Shown: positions 1-9,100 of the stretch, in pieces
Numbering within the stretch: position 1 is the first letter of the stretch
Layout of the letters: every line of letters starts with the position of its first letter
NCBI GenBank assembly: GCA_963817635.1
Contig: CAWFPR010000008.1
Location: forward strand, 1 to 64,000
Source of the DNA: CAWFPR01 sp963817635
Lineage (GTDB): Bacteria; Acidobacteriota; Vicinamibacteria; Vicinamibacterales; 2-12-FULL-66-21
Reading direction: 5' to 3'
DNA length: 64,000 nucleotides
Notes under the pieces: generated by a model
Database searches by the model: none
What the model was told of the DNA's origin: nothing
Seen by the model: the letters and a program-made list of their open reading frames with translations, nothing else
Made by a program: the position numbers and the translations under genes

Positions 1-76
1 TTGCCGATTGACGGATTGCCGATTGACGGATTGCCGATTGACGGATTGACGATTGACGGATTGACGATTGATGATT
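1..76. repeat. Short tandem repeat tract (7/8-nt units)
   Basis: Three near-perfect copies of a 15-nt unit (ttgccgattgacgga) are followed by variants beginning ttgacgattg. The tract is built from 7-nt and 8-nt pieces of the form TTGNCGA. It runs straight into a terminator hairpin. The same arrangement recurs at 15245-15375, and a trace of it precedes the hairpin at 53862. It probably belongs to a dispersed family of intergenic repeats in this genome. An open frame runs through it only because the repeats lack stop codons; no protein is proposed. Confidence 0.85.
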
Positions 77-112
77 GGGCGGTGGCGCTAGGCGTCACCG
101 CCCTTTGTTTTT
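77..112 (+). terminator. Rho-independent terminator
   Basis: An 8-bp perfect stem (GGGCGGTG at 77-84, CACCGCCC at 96-103) is followed by a T-rich run, TTTGTTTTT. It presumably ends a plus-strand gene lying before the window. Stem and flank match the hairpins at 15341 and 53862. Confidence 0.75.
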
Positions 113-139
113 GGGGAGACGGCCGGTACACACGGCCGC

Positions 140-260
140 CGGTGAGCTCGCCCTGGGACGGGCCGGTGTCTTCATCCCGGCCCAGGCGACGGGCCCCATT
201 TCTTCGTCTCTCTTCGGCGATCTCTCCTGGCGTCAAAGCGGCAGCTGTTTCTTCTCATAG
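140..260 (+). pseudogene. 5' fragment of a sortilin/BNR-type gene
   Basis: This stretch encodes FIPAQATGPISSSLFGDLSW followed by RQSG. It closely matches the signal-peptide exit and first residues of the large beta-propeller gene at 36283 (FIPAQATGPIPPSLFGGLSW then RQIG), in both DNA and protein. The likeness starts near the signal peptide and stops after about 110 bp, so only the extreme 5' end of a paralogue remains. It ends just before the ribosome-binding site of the serine hydrolase remnant at 290. Whether this is a lost gene or a copied fragment cannot be decided from the window. Confidence 0.6.
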
Positions 261-289
261 TCATTCCTGTCAGTAATAATCGAGGTCAC

Positions 290-641
290 ATGTTCCTCAA
301 GAAAATGTTCATCGCCATCGCAGTGGCTGGCACTGTCGTGCTTGCCGGGCCGGCGACAGCCGGAAGCGGAGTTCAACCTGTGCCCGCCAGTCCCTTGGAA
401 TCGATTGATCGCTCCATCGAGCAGCGGATGCAGGACGCCAGGATCGTCGGTCTTCAGGATCGGCCACAATGGAGCCGATCCCGGCCTGGTCACGATGATG
501 CTCTCGGATGTCGCCAAACAGATCGGGGTGATTATGTTCGTAAACACCGCGGTACGCCCGGAGGACGGAGAGGCCTACGGGGCCATCTTCGATGAACTTT
601 GGAAACTTGGCGTGGATCTGAAGGGCGTCCGGGCGAACTAG
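290..641 (+). pseudogene. Serine hydrolase (class C beta-lactamase family), internally deleted
   Basis: The ATG at 290 has a good ribosome-binding site (gagg at 282-285) and opens a signal peptide, MFLKKMFIAIAVAGTVVLAG. The protein then reads SIEQRMQDARIVGL, typical of the start of a secreted beta-lactamase-fold hydrolase. At about 455 the frame shifts. The downstream frame reads GHNGADPGLVTMM, then IGVIMFVNT, and ends at 641; this is the C-terminal GH(S/N)GGxPG region of the same family. About 250-300 residues that normally lie between, including the SxxK and YxN active-site motifs, are missing. It is an N-terminus joined to a C-terminus and cannot be an active enzyme. Confidence 0.65.
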
Positions 642-905
642 CCCGCATTATTCAGTGCGCCACGAAGGCGCGGAGGACCAGCCAGCATCTTCTGGAGCTG
701 CGCTGAGAAGTCGTCCGACTCGGATTCAATTAGACGAGCGATATTGTCCTGAAGCGCACGCGCGGTTGCGTCCGCAGTCTTGGGTTGCTGCCGGTCTGCC
801 TCCAAGACCTTTCTCAGAGCAGCCTTGGCCTGCGGCGCTCGCTCGATTCCGTACGTGGACAGGCGCCGCCGGAACCCGGCCGCCCGTGACGATTCGGTCG
901 AGCGG
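638..905 (-). pseudogene. C-terminal coding fragment, unknown protein
   Basis: On the minus strand an open frame runs from about 905 to a TAG at 638-640. It reads RLSTYGIERAPQAKAALRKV and continues through charged, helical residues to LAGPPRLRGALNNAG. Composition and codon use look coding, but no start codon lies in frame near its upstream end, which overlaps the stop of the 909-1670 gene. The serine hydrolase remnant on the other strand ends at the same CTAG. The family was not recognised; a decayed 3' end is most likely. Confidence 0.3.
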
Positions 906-908
906 TCG

Positions 909-1670
909 TCACGCCGCCTGGTGCGAAAGCTCGAAGTCCAGGGTGAGCAGGTTGAGACTGGTCACGAACCTGTAGATCCGGAAGTTGACGCGGCGCCGCT
1001 TGGGGTAGAGGACGCCCCCAACGCTCGTGTAGTTCTCGTAGTGCTGCGTCGTCGTGGAACCAGGTCCGACGATGGCCACGCTGTAGTCGACGCGACGCAG
1101 CAACGCCGTCGAGTCGAAGTGGTAGGTCTGACGCGTCGAATGGCAGTCGGCACCCGGAGGATAGTCGAGCGTCACCGCCTGTCCCCGGCCTCCGTCCCAG
1201 CGGCGATGCGCGACGTAGCGCAGCTCGGGGAGCGCGAAGGGGTAGGAGAGATAGTTGGCTTGCGAGTAGCCAAGGAAATACGCGATATCCAGGTCCGACC
1301 ACGAGCCAAACTGGCGTCTCAACGTGCGGAACTCCGCGCGGTAGTGCGGATGCTGTTCCGGCGCGCCCGGCGTGTCCGCGTTGATGACCGTGATCGCGCC
1401 GCCGTGGAACAGCGTCGATCGCCCGGCCGCTGGATGTTCCAGAAGCGCCGTACTCCCGGCCTTTGGATCGACGAGCAACGTCCGCGGCATCGTGTAGGTG
1501 CGATGAGCGCCCTTGACCACGCCGACGAGGCCGTCGAAGTGCGTGCATTCCACGCGGAGCCGGCCGAATCGCTGCCAGGCCTCCGAACCGCCGTGTCGCT
1601 CGATGGCCGCAAGTACGAGCCGCTTTGCCGCTTCCGGCCAGCCAGCGAAGGACGGGGTCGATGACACCAT
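909..1670 (-). CDS. Hypothetical protein, 253 aa
   Basis: The ATG at 1670 is preceded by a clear ribosome-binding site (GGAGGG, six bases upstream), which sets this start over longer frames. The product has no signal peptide or membrane segment. It is rich in beta-strand and aromatic residues (ADCHSTRQTYHFDSTALLRR, then a TQHYENYTSVGG stretch). This resembles the small lipid-binding or outer-membrane-lipoprotein-like beta folds common in this group, but no family could be named. It stands alone on the minus strand, 121 bp downstream of the RNase D gene, and may share its transcript. Confidence 0.7.
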   Translation of the reverse strand: MVSSTPSFAGWPEAAKRLVLAAIERHGGSEAWQRFGRLRVECTHFDGLVGVVKGAHRTYTMPRTLLVDPKAGSTALLEHPAAGRSTLFHGGAITVINADTPGAPEQHPHYRAEFRTLRRQFGSWSDLDIAYFLGYSQANYLSYPFALPELRYVAHRRWDGGRGQAVTLDYPPGADCHSTRQTYHFDSTALLRRVDYSVAIVGPGSTTTQHYENYTSVGGVLYPKRRRVNFRIYRFVTSLNLLTLDFELSHQAA

Positions 1671-1791
1671 GCGCTACCCTCCGAGGCCCGGAGCCTGCAA
1701 CCGGCATTTCCGATTTGGTGGGTTGCATCCTATCCCACGAGACGGCGCTCGGATCAGAATACTTTCCTCGCACTCAAGTGCGCGGCGGTGA

Positions 1792-2925
1792 TCAGTCGCC
1801 CAGCAGCGCAAGGATTTCCTTCCCGTACGCCTCGCGGCGCCAGGGGCCGAAATCGGTGACGGCGGCGAGGTCGTCGGGCGTCCGCGCCGGCCGGCGGGCC
1901 AGCTCCCAGAGCACCGTCCGCGGCAGGATCACGTCCGACTCGACTCCGCGCGCGCGCGCTTTCGCCTTGCGCCACGCGTGCAGCCGGTCGTACCGCTCGA
2001 CGACGTCTTCCGGCTCCGACTGCGGCGGCTGGTAGCGCTGTGGCGGCGCCTCGAGTCCGGCCTGAATGGCCTGCAGGAGGCCCTGGCCGTAGCGCCGCTG
2101 CTGCTCCGGCGACAGGCCCGGAACCGCCCGGAGTTCTTCGGCCGTGCGGGGGGCGCGGCGCGCGAGCTCCAGCAGCACCGCCTCACCCATCACCTTGAAG
2201 GGCGGCCGATCCTGGCGCTCCGCCTGTTGCTCGCGGTACGCGTAGAGCGGCCGGAGTACCGCGGCCTGCGTGGGCGCCAGGTCGCGCGCGCCCTTTACGC
2301 GCCAGAATGCCGTCGCCGGATCCGGCCGAGGGGCGTCGGGATCGGCGCGCAGCCGCGCGAGACGCTCGAATTCCTCCTCCGCCTCCGCGAGCCACCCTGT
2401 CGCCGTCAGCGTCTCGAGCTGCTTCACGCGCAGGGCAGGAAGATAGTGCGTGTCGAGCCTCGCGTAGTCGAGCTGATCCGGCGTGAGCGGCCGCCGCTTC
2501 CAGTCCGCGCGCTGGTGCTTCTTGTCCATCTTCACGCCGAACTGCGTCTCGAGAATCGCGGCGAGCCCGACCTGCGGCCACCCCAGCGTTCGCGCGGCGC
2601 TCATCGTGTCGAACAGGTTCATGAACTCGAAGCCGTAGTCGCGCCGCAGACAGATGATGTCGTACTCGGCCGCATGGAAGATCTTCTGCTGCGCCGGATT
2701 CGCGAAGAGCGACCCGAGCGGGCTCAGATCCGCCAGCTTGATCGGATCGACGATGTAGTCGGTGTCTCGCGTCGAGAACTGAATCAGGCACACGCGCTCG
2801 CGATACGCATGCAGGCTGTTGGACTCGGTATCGACCGCGATGACGGGATGACCGGCGAGCTCATCGACCAGGCGGCTCAGGCTGCGTGCGTCGGCGACGA
2901 GTAGGGGAGGAGGCAGGGGAGACAT
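1792..2925 (-). CDS. rnd: Ribonuclease D
   Basis: A 377-residue 3'-5' exoribonuclease of the DEDDy class that trims tRNA precursors in the cytoplasm. The N-terminal exonuclease domain (about 1-190) has DTE at 32-34, the second Asp at 89 (HAAEYDI) and the Y154-x3-D158 motif (YARLDTHYL), so all four metal ligands and the catalytic Tyr are present. Two HRDC domains follow, at about 215-290 and 300-375; family members usually have one or two. It ends KEILALLGD. Length and motif order are normal. No strong ribosome-binding site precedes the ATG. Confidence 0.93.
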   Translation of the reverse strand: MSPLPPPLLVADARSLSRLVDELAGHPVIAVDTESNSLHAYRERVCLIQFSTRDTDYIVDPIKLADLSPLGSLFANPAQQKIFHAAEYDIICLRRDYGFEFMNLFDTMSAARTLGWPQVGLAAILETQFGVKMDKKHQRADWKRRPLTPDQLDYARLDTHYLPALRVKQLETLTATGWLAEAEEEFERLARLRADPDAPRPDPATAFWRVKGARDLAPTQAAVLRPLYAYREQQAERQDRPPFKVMGEAVLLELARRAPRTAEELRAVPGLSPEQQRRYGQGLLQAIQAGLEAPPQRYQPPQSEPEDVVERYDRLHAWRKAKARARGVESDVILPRTVLWELARRPARTPDDLAAVTDFGPWRREAYGKEILALLGD

Positions 2926-3285
2926 ACGTCATTATGGGGGATGACGTGATTTGGTGATTTGGGAATTGGGGATTGCCCGTAAAGGAATCAGTGCGAGGAC
3001 CGGGCAGGGGATGCCGCGTGGGGCACGATGCCCCTGGATCGGGAACTCGATCAGGAACTCACTCGTGAGCGAACGGGTCCAGTATAGAATGCAGGAACCG
3101 TGCTGACGGACTCGCTCGGGAGTGGAAGAATGCAACCGACGCCTGAAAATTGACGGCTTGATGCTGCGCATGACCTCGTCGCGTGTGTCCGTCGCGCCTT
3201 CTCCGAACGACATGTTCCATATCTCTCCGGCTGGCAGGTTCGACGGCCCTCCGCAGCGCACGCGCGTTCATGCCCTGTTCGCCGC
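2926..3285. other. Intergenic region without a gene
   Basis: This is the divergent spacer between RNase D and the ABC importer. Near 2945-2975 it carries a degenerate GATTTGG/GATTTGGG tract resembling the short repeats elsewhere. A small hairpin (GGGGC/GCCCC) lies near 3024-3038, and -10-like TATAGAAT at 3083-3090 has no convincing -35. Nothing in it reads as a conserved protein. Confidence 0.5.
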
Positions 3286-4074
3286 GTGAGGCCGCCGACG
3301 ATGCGCACGCGATCGTTCACGAATGCGGCCCGGCTGGGCCCGGCCGCATTCGTGGTGGCCCTTCTCGTCGCCTGGCACGTCGCCATCAGGTTCCAGACGA
3401 ATCCCCTTCTTCCGGGCCCGCTGGCCGTGGCGTCGGGTCTGCTCGAGTTGACGACCCACGGCCTCCTGCTGAAGTATGTCGTCGCCTCCCTGTTCCGGGT
3501 GACGTGGGGGTTCGTCACGGCGGCGGCACTGGCGATTCCGATCGGACTGGCCATCGGGTGGCACCGGCGGCTGGAGCTGGCGATGAATCCGTTGCTGCAG
3601 GTCCTTCGTCCCATCTCCCCCCTCGCCTGGATTCCCATTGCCATCTTCTGGTTCGGCGTGGGGGACATGGCGGCGATCTTCCTGATCTTCCTGGCGTCGT
3701 TTCTTCCGCTGGCGGTGACGGCCATGAACGCGGTCGCGAGCATCCCCGAGGTCTACGTGAATGCCGGCCGCAATTTCGGCCTGCGCCATTCACAGGTCGT
3801 GTATCGGGTCCTGTATCCTGCCGTGATGCCGCAGCTCATCATTGGCCTCCGAATCACGCTCGGCATTGCGTGGCTGGTCGTCGTCGCCGCGGAGATGATC
3901 GCGGTCAACTCGGGTCTCGGATTCCTGATCGTGGACGCGCGCAACGCGGGAAACCGTTACGACCTCGTCGTGGCCGGCATGGTGATGATCGGGGTCATCG
4001 GGCTGCTGCTCGATATCGGCATTCGATGGCTCGAGAAGATTCCGTCCATCAGCTGGGGTTACTCGGATGACTAG
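3286..4074 (+). CDS. ABC importer permease, NitT/TauT family (first)
   Basis: A six-helix inner-membrane permease of the SsuC/TauC/NrtB type. The start is GTG at 3286 or possibly ATG at 3301. The cytoplasmic EAA-like loop (NAGRNFGLRHSQVVYRVLYP, then AVMPQLIIGLR), which docks on the ATPase, is intact, as is the conserved AAEMIAVNSGLGFLI motif. The gene overlaps the ATPase start by 8 bp and heads a four-gene importer operon. Relatives import nitrate, sulfonates, taurine, bicarbonate or thiamine precursors, and the substrate cannot be told from this subunit. It is closely similar to the second permease at 4864, implying a heterodimeric channel. Confidence 0.9.
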   Translation: MRPPTMRTRSFTNAARLGPAAFVVALLVAWHVAIRFQTNPLLPGPLAVASGLLELTTHGLLLKYVVASLFRVTWGFVTAAALAIPIGLAIGWHRRLELAMNPLLQVLRPISPLAWIPIAIFWFGVGDMAAIFLIFLASFLPLAVTAMNAVASIPEVYVNAGRNFGLRHSQVVYRVLYPAVMPQLIIGLRITLGIAWLVVVAAEMIAVNSGLGFLIVDARNAGNRYDLVVAGMVMIGVIGLLLDIGIRWLEKIPSISWGYSDD

Positions 4075-4867
4075 CGAGGTTCGGCCCTCATCGGCTCCTC
4101 AACGGTCAGCCGTGCTCAAGGCCAAGCTGCGCGCCGACGGCATCAACGTGGTGTTCGAGCGCGACGGCACCAAGGTCAACGTGCTGGACGATGTCAGCCT
4201 CGAGGTGGGCGAAGGAGAGTTCGTCTGCCTGCTGGGGCCGTCGGGCTGCGGCAAGTCCACCCTGCTGAATGTGATCGCCGGCTTCATCTCGCCGACCAGC
4301 GGGCGGGTCACCATCGACGGAGCGCCGGTCACCGGACCGGACCCGCGCCGCATCTTCGTGTTCCAGGAGCGCGGCGTGTTCCCGTGGCTCACGGTCGAGG
4401 GGAACATCGGCTTCGGCCTGTTCAAGCTGCCGGAGGCGGAGCGTCGGGAACGCGTGGCCCATTACGTCGAGCTCGTGGGCCTCGAGGGCTTCGAGAAGAC
4501 CTATCCGAGGGAGCTCTCCGGCGGCATGAAGCAGCGCGTCGAGGTGGCTCGGGCGCTCGCGGTCAATCCGGACATGCTCTTCCTGGATGAGCCGTTCGGC
4601 GCGCTCGATTCCATCACCCGCCTCATCATGCGCGGCGAGCTGTTGCGCATCTGGGAGGCGGAACGCCAGACGATCATCTTCGTGACCCACGACATCGACG
4701 AAGCCGTGCAGTTGGCCGACCGGGTGATTGTCATGACCGCGCGTCCGGCCCGGATTCAGCGTATCGTGGACATCGATATCGCCCACCCGCGAGACATCAG
4801 CTCGCCGAAGTATCTCGGTTTGCGGGACGGCATCTTCGACGCGATCGGTCTGGCGCACAAAGTATGA
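4067..4867 (+). CDS. ABC importer ATPase, NitT/TauT family
   Basis: The 266-residue ATP-hydrolysing subunit of the importer. It has Walker A GPSGCGKST at 57-65, Q-loop FVFQERGVFPW, signature LSGGMKQR near 149, Walker B MLFLDEP near 170 and H-loop FVTHD. These are all the elements of an active SsuB/TauB-type ATPase. It overlaps the permease upstream (8 bp) and the second permease downstream (ATG at 4864), so translation is probably coupled. It is expected to sit on the cytoplasmic face, bound to the two permeases. Confidence 0.93.
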   Translation: MTSEVRPSSAPQRSAVLKAKLRADGINVVFERDGTKVNVLDDVSLEVGEGEFVCLLGPSGCGKSTLLNVIAGFISPTSGRVTIDGAPVTGPDPRRIFVFQERGVFPWLTVEGNIGFGLFKLPEAERRERVAHYVELVGLEGFEKTYPRELSGGMKQRVEVARALAVNPDMLFLDEPFGALDSITRLIMRGELLRIWEAERQTIIFVTHDIDEAVQLADRVIVMTARPARIQRIVDIDIAHPRDISSPKYLGLRDGIFDAIGLAHKV

Positions 4868-5647
4868 CGGCATTGACGCGCACTCGCCGGTGGGAGGCCG
4901 TCGCGTGGCCGCTGCTCGCGGCTTCGCTGCTGCTCGTCTGCTGGCACGTGTCCGTGCGGCTGTCCCACACCGACGTGTTCCCCTCGCCGCTCGACGTGGA
5001 GCGCGGCCTGGCCCAACTGGTCGAGGGCGGCCTGCTCTGGCGCTACGTGTTCGATTCGTTGAGACGGGTCGGCGCCGGCTATCTGATCGCCATCGCGCTC
5101 GGCGTTCCTGGAGGTCTGCTGCTCGGGTGGTATGCGGCCGCGGCCCGGGTCGTCAACCCGGTCATCCAGATGATGCGCCCCATCAGCCCGATCGCCTGGA
5201 TTCCGGTGGCCATCGTCCTGTTCGGTGTGGGCGACATGGCCGCGATCTACCTGATTTTCCTGGCCGCATTCTTCCCCATCGTGGTCTCCACCATGAACGG
5301 CGTGCGCAACGTGCCGTCCATGTACCGACGCGCGGGACGCAATTTCGGGTTGTCGCCAGCGACGCTGCTCGCGAAGGTTGTCCTTCCGGCCGCCCTCCCA
5401 CAGATGCTCGTCGGCCTTCGCCTGGCGCTCGGGATCGCCTGGCTGGTCGTGGTGGCGGCGGAGATGATCGCGGTCCGACTCGGGCCTCGGCTATCTCGTG
5501 ATCGACGCGCGCAATTCGGGTAAGCGATACGATCTGGTGGTCGCCGCGATGATCCTGATCGGCGTCATCGGACTGGCACTGGACATGGGGCTCCGCCGCG
5601 CGGAAACCCTGAAGTCGATTCGATGGGGGTTCCGGGATGCGGGTTAG
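4864..5647 (+). CDS. ABC importer permease, NitT/TauT family (second), frameshifted
   Basis: A second SsuC-type permease, near-parallel to the first from the N-terminus through AAEMIAV. There an extra C (5475/5476, in GGTCCGAC) throws the frame and gives an early stop at 5523. Removing one base restores DSGLGYLVIDARNSGKRYDL and the remaining helices to a TAG at 5645-5647. That stop overlaps the binding-protein start by 11 bp exactly as expected for this operon. The perfect repair suggests a sequence error or very recent lesion. The intact product would be about 260 residues. Confidence 0.85.
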
Positions 5648-6695
5648 CCGACGCGCGCTGCTCGGGACGCTCGGATGGACGGGGCTGGTGTCCGGGCTCC
5701 ACGGCTATCTGAACGTCAACTGGGCGGCCATCCTCAACGGCTACGTGCCGGAGGAACGGCGCAAGTTCAACGTCGCGTACATCCCGGTCACGTGCCACCT
5801 GGCGTGCCCGGTGACCGACTACATCTCGAAGTTCTCGGAGGCCGGCGAGATCTTCCTCCCGACCATGTTCCAGGGATTTCCGGAAATCAAGGAGGCCCTG
5901 ATCGCCAACAAGATGCAGGCGGCCTTCATCGTCGCACCGCTCGCCATCGCCTTGAAGTCCCAGGGCGTGCCCATCAAGATTGTCTACCTGGGCCACCGGT
6001 ACGGCAGCGCGGTAGTCGTCCACAAGGACGGGCCCGTGAAGACGTTCGCGGATTTGCGGGGCAAGGTGGTCGCGATTCCGAGCCGGTTCTCCGACGAACG
6101 GCTGATCCTGTTCCGAGCGATGAAGGTGTTCGGGATCAAGCCCGGCGAAATCAAGCTGATCGAAATGGCTCCGCCCGACGTCGTCGGCGCGCTCGCGGCG
6201 AAGGCGATCGACGCGTTCTCGATGGGCGAGCCGTTTCCGTCGCAGGCCGAAATGGGCGGCTTCGGGCGGGTGCTGTTCTCCGCCCGCGAGTACTGGCCGG
6301 ACTACATGTCGTGCGTGCTCGTGGTGCGGCAGGACATGATCGACCGGCGGCCCGACGCGGTACAGCTGCTCGTCGACGGCGTGGCCCGCTCGGGCCTCTG
6401 GCTCGAAGAGGGCCAGCGGAACCGCGAGGACGCGGCCGACTTCGTCGGACGGTTCTACTACAACCAGAAGCCGGCGCTGCTCCGGTGGGCGCTCACCAAG
6501 CCGCTGACTCGCGTCACCTACTCGCCGCTCGCGCCCCGCAAGGCGGATTTCGACATGGTGCGCGACCTGATGATCGAAACCGGCGTGCTCGACCGGAAGA
6601 TCGAGTTCGAGGAATACACCGACGTGCGGTTTTCCGATCGCGCGACGATTCAGACCGCCTGGAAGTACGTGCCCGGCAGCGGGTCGGCTCGATAG
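5637..6695 (+). CDS. ABC importer substrate-binding protein, NitT/TauT/NMT1-like
   Basis: A 352-residue solute-binding protein of the SsuA/NrtA/THI5-like fold. The N-terminus (VSRRALLGTLGWTGLVSGL) has twin arginines before a hydrophobic stretch, which suggests Tat export or a membrane anchor. There is no lipobox. Typical elements are the opening FNVAYIPVTCHLACPVTDYI, the middle FADLRGKVVAIPS, and IKLIEMAPPDVVGALAAKAI. HLACP and CPVTDYI give an unusual Cys pair in the first strand. Its start overlaps the second permease. It supplies substrate to the two-permease importer; the substrate is not identifiable. Confidence 0.85.
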   Translation: MRVSRRALLGTLGWTGLVSGLHGYLNVNWAAILNGYVPEERRKFNVAYIPVTCHLACPVTDYISKFSEAGEIFLPTMFQGFPEIKEALIANKMQAAFIVAPLAIALKSQGVPIKIVYLGHRYGSAVVVHKDGPVKTFADLRGKVVAIPSRFSDERLILFRAMKVFGIKPGEIKLIEMAPPDVVGALAAKAIDAFSMGEPFPSQAEMGGFGRVLFSAREYWPDYMSCVLVVRQDMIDRRPDAVQLLVDGVARSGLWLEEGQRNREDAADFVGRFYYNQKPALLRWALTKPLTRVTYSPLAPRKADFDMVRDLMIETGVLDRKIEFEEYTDVRFSDRATIQTAWKYVPGSGSAR

Positions 6696-6723
6696 CCCGA
6701 GGCGCCGGCCGAGGGTCCCGGCA

Positions 6724-9090
6724 TCACGCGAGTTCCGTCGGCGGGCGCCCGGCAGTCTCGCGTCCCGCGCGGGCATAGACGTCCTCGACCCGCTCGTCGC
6801 CCTCGGTGATGCGAATCGTGTTGTTCGCGGCGATCGGCCCCGCCACGCGTTGACGGGCGCCGCTCGGCCACCAGATCTCGATCGCGTCCACCACCAGCGC
6901 GTCGGTGCCCAGGCCGAAGTGCTGTTCGAGCGGCAGGCAGCCGAATTGCGACCCGCCGGAAACGAGGCGATGCTGTGACCGCCCGCCGGCCTCGAGCCGG
7001 ATTCGCGCGCCGATGGCGCTCCGGTTGCTCCGCGCGCCCACGAGCCGGACGTTCAGGTAATGCCCCGGGCGCTCCTTCGGGCAGAAGGCGCCAACCGTCA
7101 ACAGGTCTCCCGGATACGCTCCGCCGCTGGCGACGATCAGGGTGAGACGGCCGTCGCCGTACAGGTCGGCCAGATTGACGCCGTGGGACTTGCCCGTGAT
7201 CGGCAGGCCGGCCGTGAAGGTCACGTCGCGGAATCCGCGTCCGTCGCTCTCGAGCAGGGTCAGCGGCTCGACGCGTTCCATCCGCGGGCTGCCGTTGCCG
7301 AAGACGAGGTCCTGGTGGCCGTCGTTGTTGAGGTCGCCGGCATTGCCGCTCATGCTGCCCCAGCAGCCGGTGACGCCGAGCTCACGGCTGCGCAGCGTGA
7401 ACGTCCCGTCGCGGTTGTTGCGCCAGAGGCGCGCCGGCTGGCCATCGGGCGGCCCTTCGCCGTGCCGCAGCGTGTGAATCACGTCTTCGGCATCGGACCA
7501 GACGTTCTGCACCAGGTCCAGCCACCCGTCGTCGTCGTAGTCGATCCAGTAGCAGATGCTGCCGATGGCATATCCGTCGAGGCCGGACTCGCGGCTGACA
7601 TCGGTGAACGTGCCATCACCGTTGTTGTGGAACAGCTGCGAGCGGCCGATGGAATTGCTGAGGAAGAGGTCCGGGCGACCGTCGTTGTCGTAGTCGCCCC
7701 ACGTGGATCCGATTGTCGGCCACTCGGTCACGAGGCCCGAGCGGTCGGTGACGTCGGTGAACGTGCCGTCGCCGTTGTTGTGGAACAGCGTGTTCTTCGT
7801 CTTGCGCTCGAACAGGGACCCGAGGTTGTAGGCGACGAACAGGTCCAGGCGCCCGTCGAGGTCGTAGTCCACCCAGGACGCCGTGAACGCCGGTCCCCAT
7901 CCCGCGAGCCCGGCCCGCTCCGTCACGTCGGTGAACGTCCCGTCGCCGTTGTTGTGGTAGAGCGAACAGTCGCCGCTGAAGAACCCGTTTCTCGTGACGA
8001 AGATATCGGGGTGACCGTCGTTGTCGTAGTCGCCGATGGTGGTGATGAAGGCCGTCTGGCAGGTGTCCATGCCGGACGGGATCGACACGTCCGTGAAGCT
8101 GCCGTCGCCGTTGTTCCGGTAGAGCGTGCAGCCGCCGTACGCTGCGGCCACGAGGACGTCGAGCCACCCGTCGCCGTCGTAGTCGAACACCGCGGTGCCA
8201 CGGCCGCCGCTCGTCTTGTCGAGGCCGACACGCGCGGCCAGGTCTTCGAGCGCCAGTGTCGTCGGCTGACGTCCGGAACGCACCTGCATGCGCATCTCCG
8301 GCGGCACGTCCAGCGCGTAGCCCCCGCTCTTCTCGGAGGCCAGCCACAACAGCAGACGCGTCCGCTCATTGCCCCCGGCCGTCTCCATGGCCTCGCGCGC
8401 ATAGGCGGCGGCGTCGGCGTGGCGCCCCGCGCGGAACGACGCGACGGACAGCTCGTGCAGCGCTCCGGGCAGGACCCCGGGATCCTCCCGGGCCACCTGG
8501 AGCTCGCGAATGGCTTCCAGATACAGGCCGCACTTGATGTAGGTCCGCGCCAGCGCGACTCGGGTCGCGGCGTCGCCGGGCACGCGCTCGAGGCGCTGAC
8601 GGTAGCGCTCGAGCACCTCGCGGTACTGCAGCGTCGCATAGACGTGGGCGTCGTCGAACACCTCGCGCACGTTGTCGGCAAAGGTGCCGAAGGCACCCCG
8701 CGGGGACGTGTAGTAGCTGGCCAGCCCCCGAAGCGCCTGCTGGATGGCGAGCGAGCCCGAGGACAGGAGCACGTCGGCCGCGCGACGCCCGCCGCCACGC
8801 GGCCCGTCGGCGTCCGCGAAGCAGTGGCGCACGTCCTCCAGGACGTCCCGCCACGCGGCCGGCATGTCTTCGGGCGCCGTCATGAGGCCGAAACGCGCGA
8901 GGCGATTGCCCAGCTCCGACAAGGCGCCGTCGATGTTGCGCGGACCGGATGCGTCAACCGCCACGGGTTGCCGTTCGCCATCAGGCTGCAGCCCGGACCG
9001 GAGCTGTCGAACCACGCCGTCCAGGAGCTTGAGTCCGGTCTCGATCAGATCGGTCGATTCGCGTATCGTCGTGTCGAAGTGGTTGGCCAT
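6724..9090 (-). CDS. FG-GAP/VCBS repeat protein with ASPIC/UnbV domain
   Basis: A 788-residue protein. Residues 1 to about 250 are helical, with TPR-like units (TYIKCGLYLEAIRELQVARE). Six to seven FG-GAP blade repeats follow, each with a calcium-binding DxDxDGxxD loop (FDYDGDGWLD, GDYDNDGHPD, GDYDNDGRPD, IDYDDDGWLD, GDLNNDGHQD) and NNGDGTFTDV. The last ~100 residues are an ASPIC/UnbV domain (SNRSAIGARI, EIWWPSGARQRV). The CRTAC1/UnbV group is usually extracytoplasmic and of unproved function. No clear signal peptide is seen at this start, which is odd for an FG-GAP protein. It is the last gene of the minus-strand operon, 10 bp after the redoxin. Confidence 0.88.
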   Translation of the reverse strand: MANHFDTTIRESTDLIETGLKLLDGVVRQLRSGLQPDGERQPVAVDASGPRNIDGALSELGNRLARFGLMTAPEDMPAAWRDVLEDVRHCFADADGPRGGGRRAADVLLSSGSLAIQQALRGLASYYTSPRGAFGTFADNVREVFDDAHVYATLQYREVLERYRQRLERVPGDAATRVALARTYIKCGLYLEAIRELQVAREDPGVLPGALHELSVASFRAGRHADAAAYAREAMETAGGNERTRLLLWLASEKSGGYALDVPPEMRMQVRSGRQPTTLALEDLAARVGLDKTSGGRGTAVFDYDGDGWLDVLVAAAYGGCTLYRNNGDGSFTDVSIPSGMDTCQTAFITTIGDYDNDGHPDIFVTRNGFFSGDCSLYHNNGDGTFTDVTERAGLAGWGPAFTASWVDYDLDGRLDLFVAYNLGSLFERKTKNTLFHNNGDGTFTDVTDRSGLVTEWPTIGSTWGDYDNDGRPDLFLSNSIGRSQLFHNNGDGTFTDVSRESGLDGYAIGSICYWIDYDDDGWLDLVQNVWSDAEDVIHTLRHGEGPPDGQPARLWRNNRDGTFTLRSRELGVTGCWGSMSGNAGDLNNDGHQDLVFGNGSPRMERVEPLTLLESDGRGFRDVTFTAGLPITGKSHGVNLADLYGDGRLTLIVASGGAYPGDLLTVGAFCPKERPGHYLNVRLVGARSNRSAIGARIRLEAGGRSQHRLVSGGSQFGCLPLEQHFGLGTDALVVDAIEIWWPSGARQRVAGPIAANNTIRITEGDERVEDVYARAGRETAGRPPTELA

Positions 9091-9100
9091 GCCCTGCAGC

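Noticed and set aside
1..276. Open frame through the repeat tract (MPIDGLPIDG...)
   Set aside because: It is a by-product of repeats lacking stops. The sequence is intergenic and contains a terminator.
780..1664. Long plus-strand frame opposite the 909-1670 gene
   Set aside because: GC-rich shadow frame. The minus-strand gene has the ribosome-binding site and a plausible protein.
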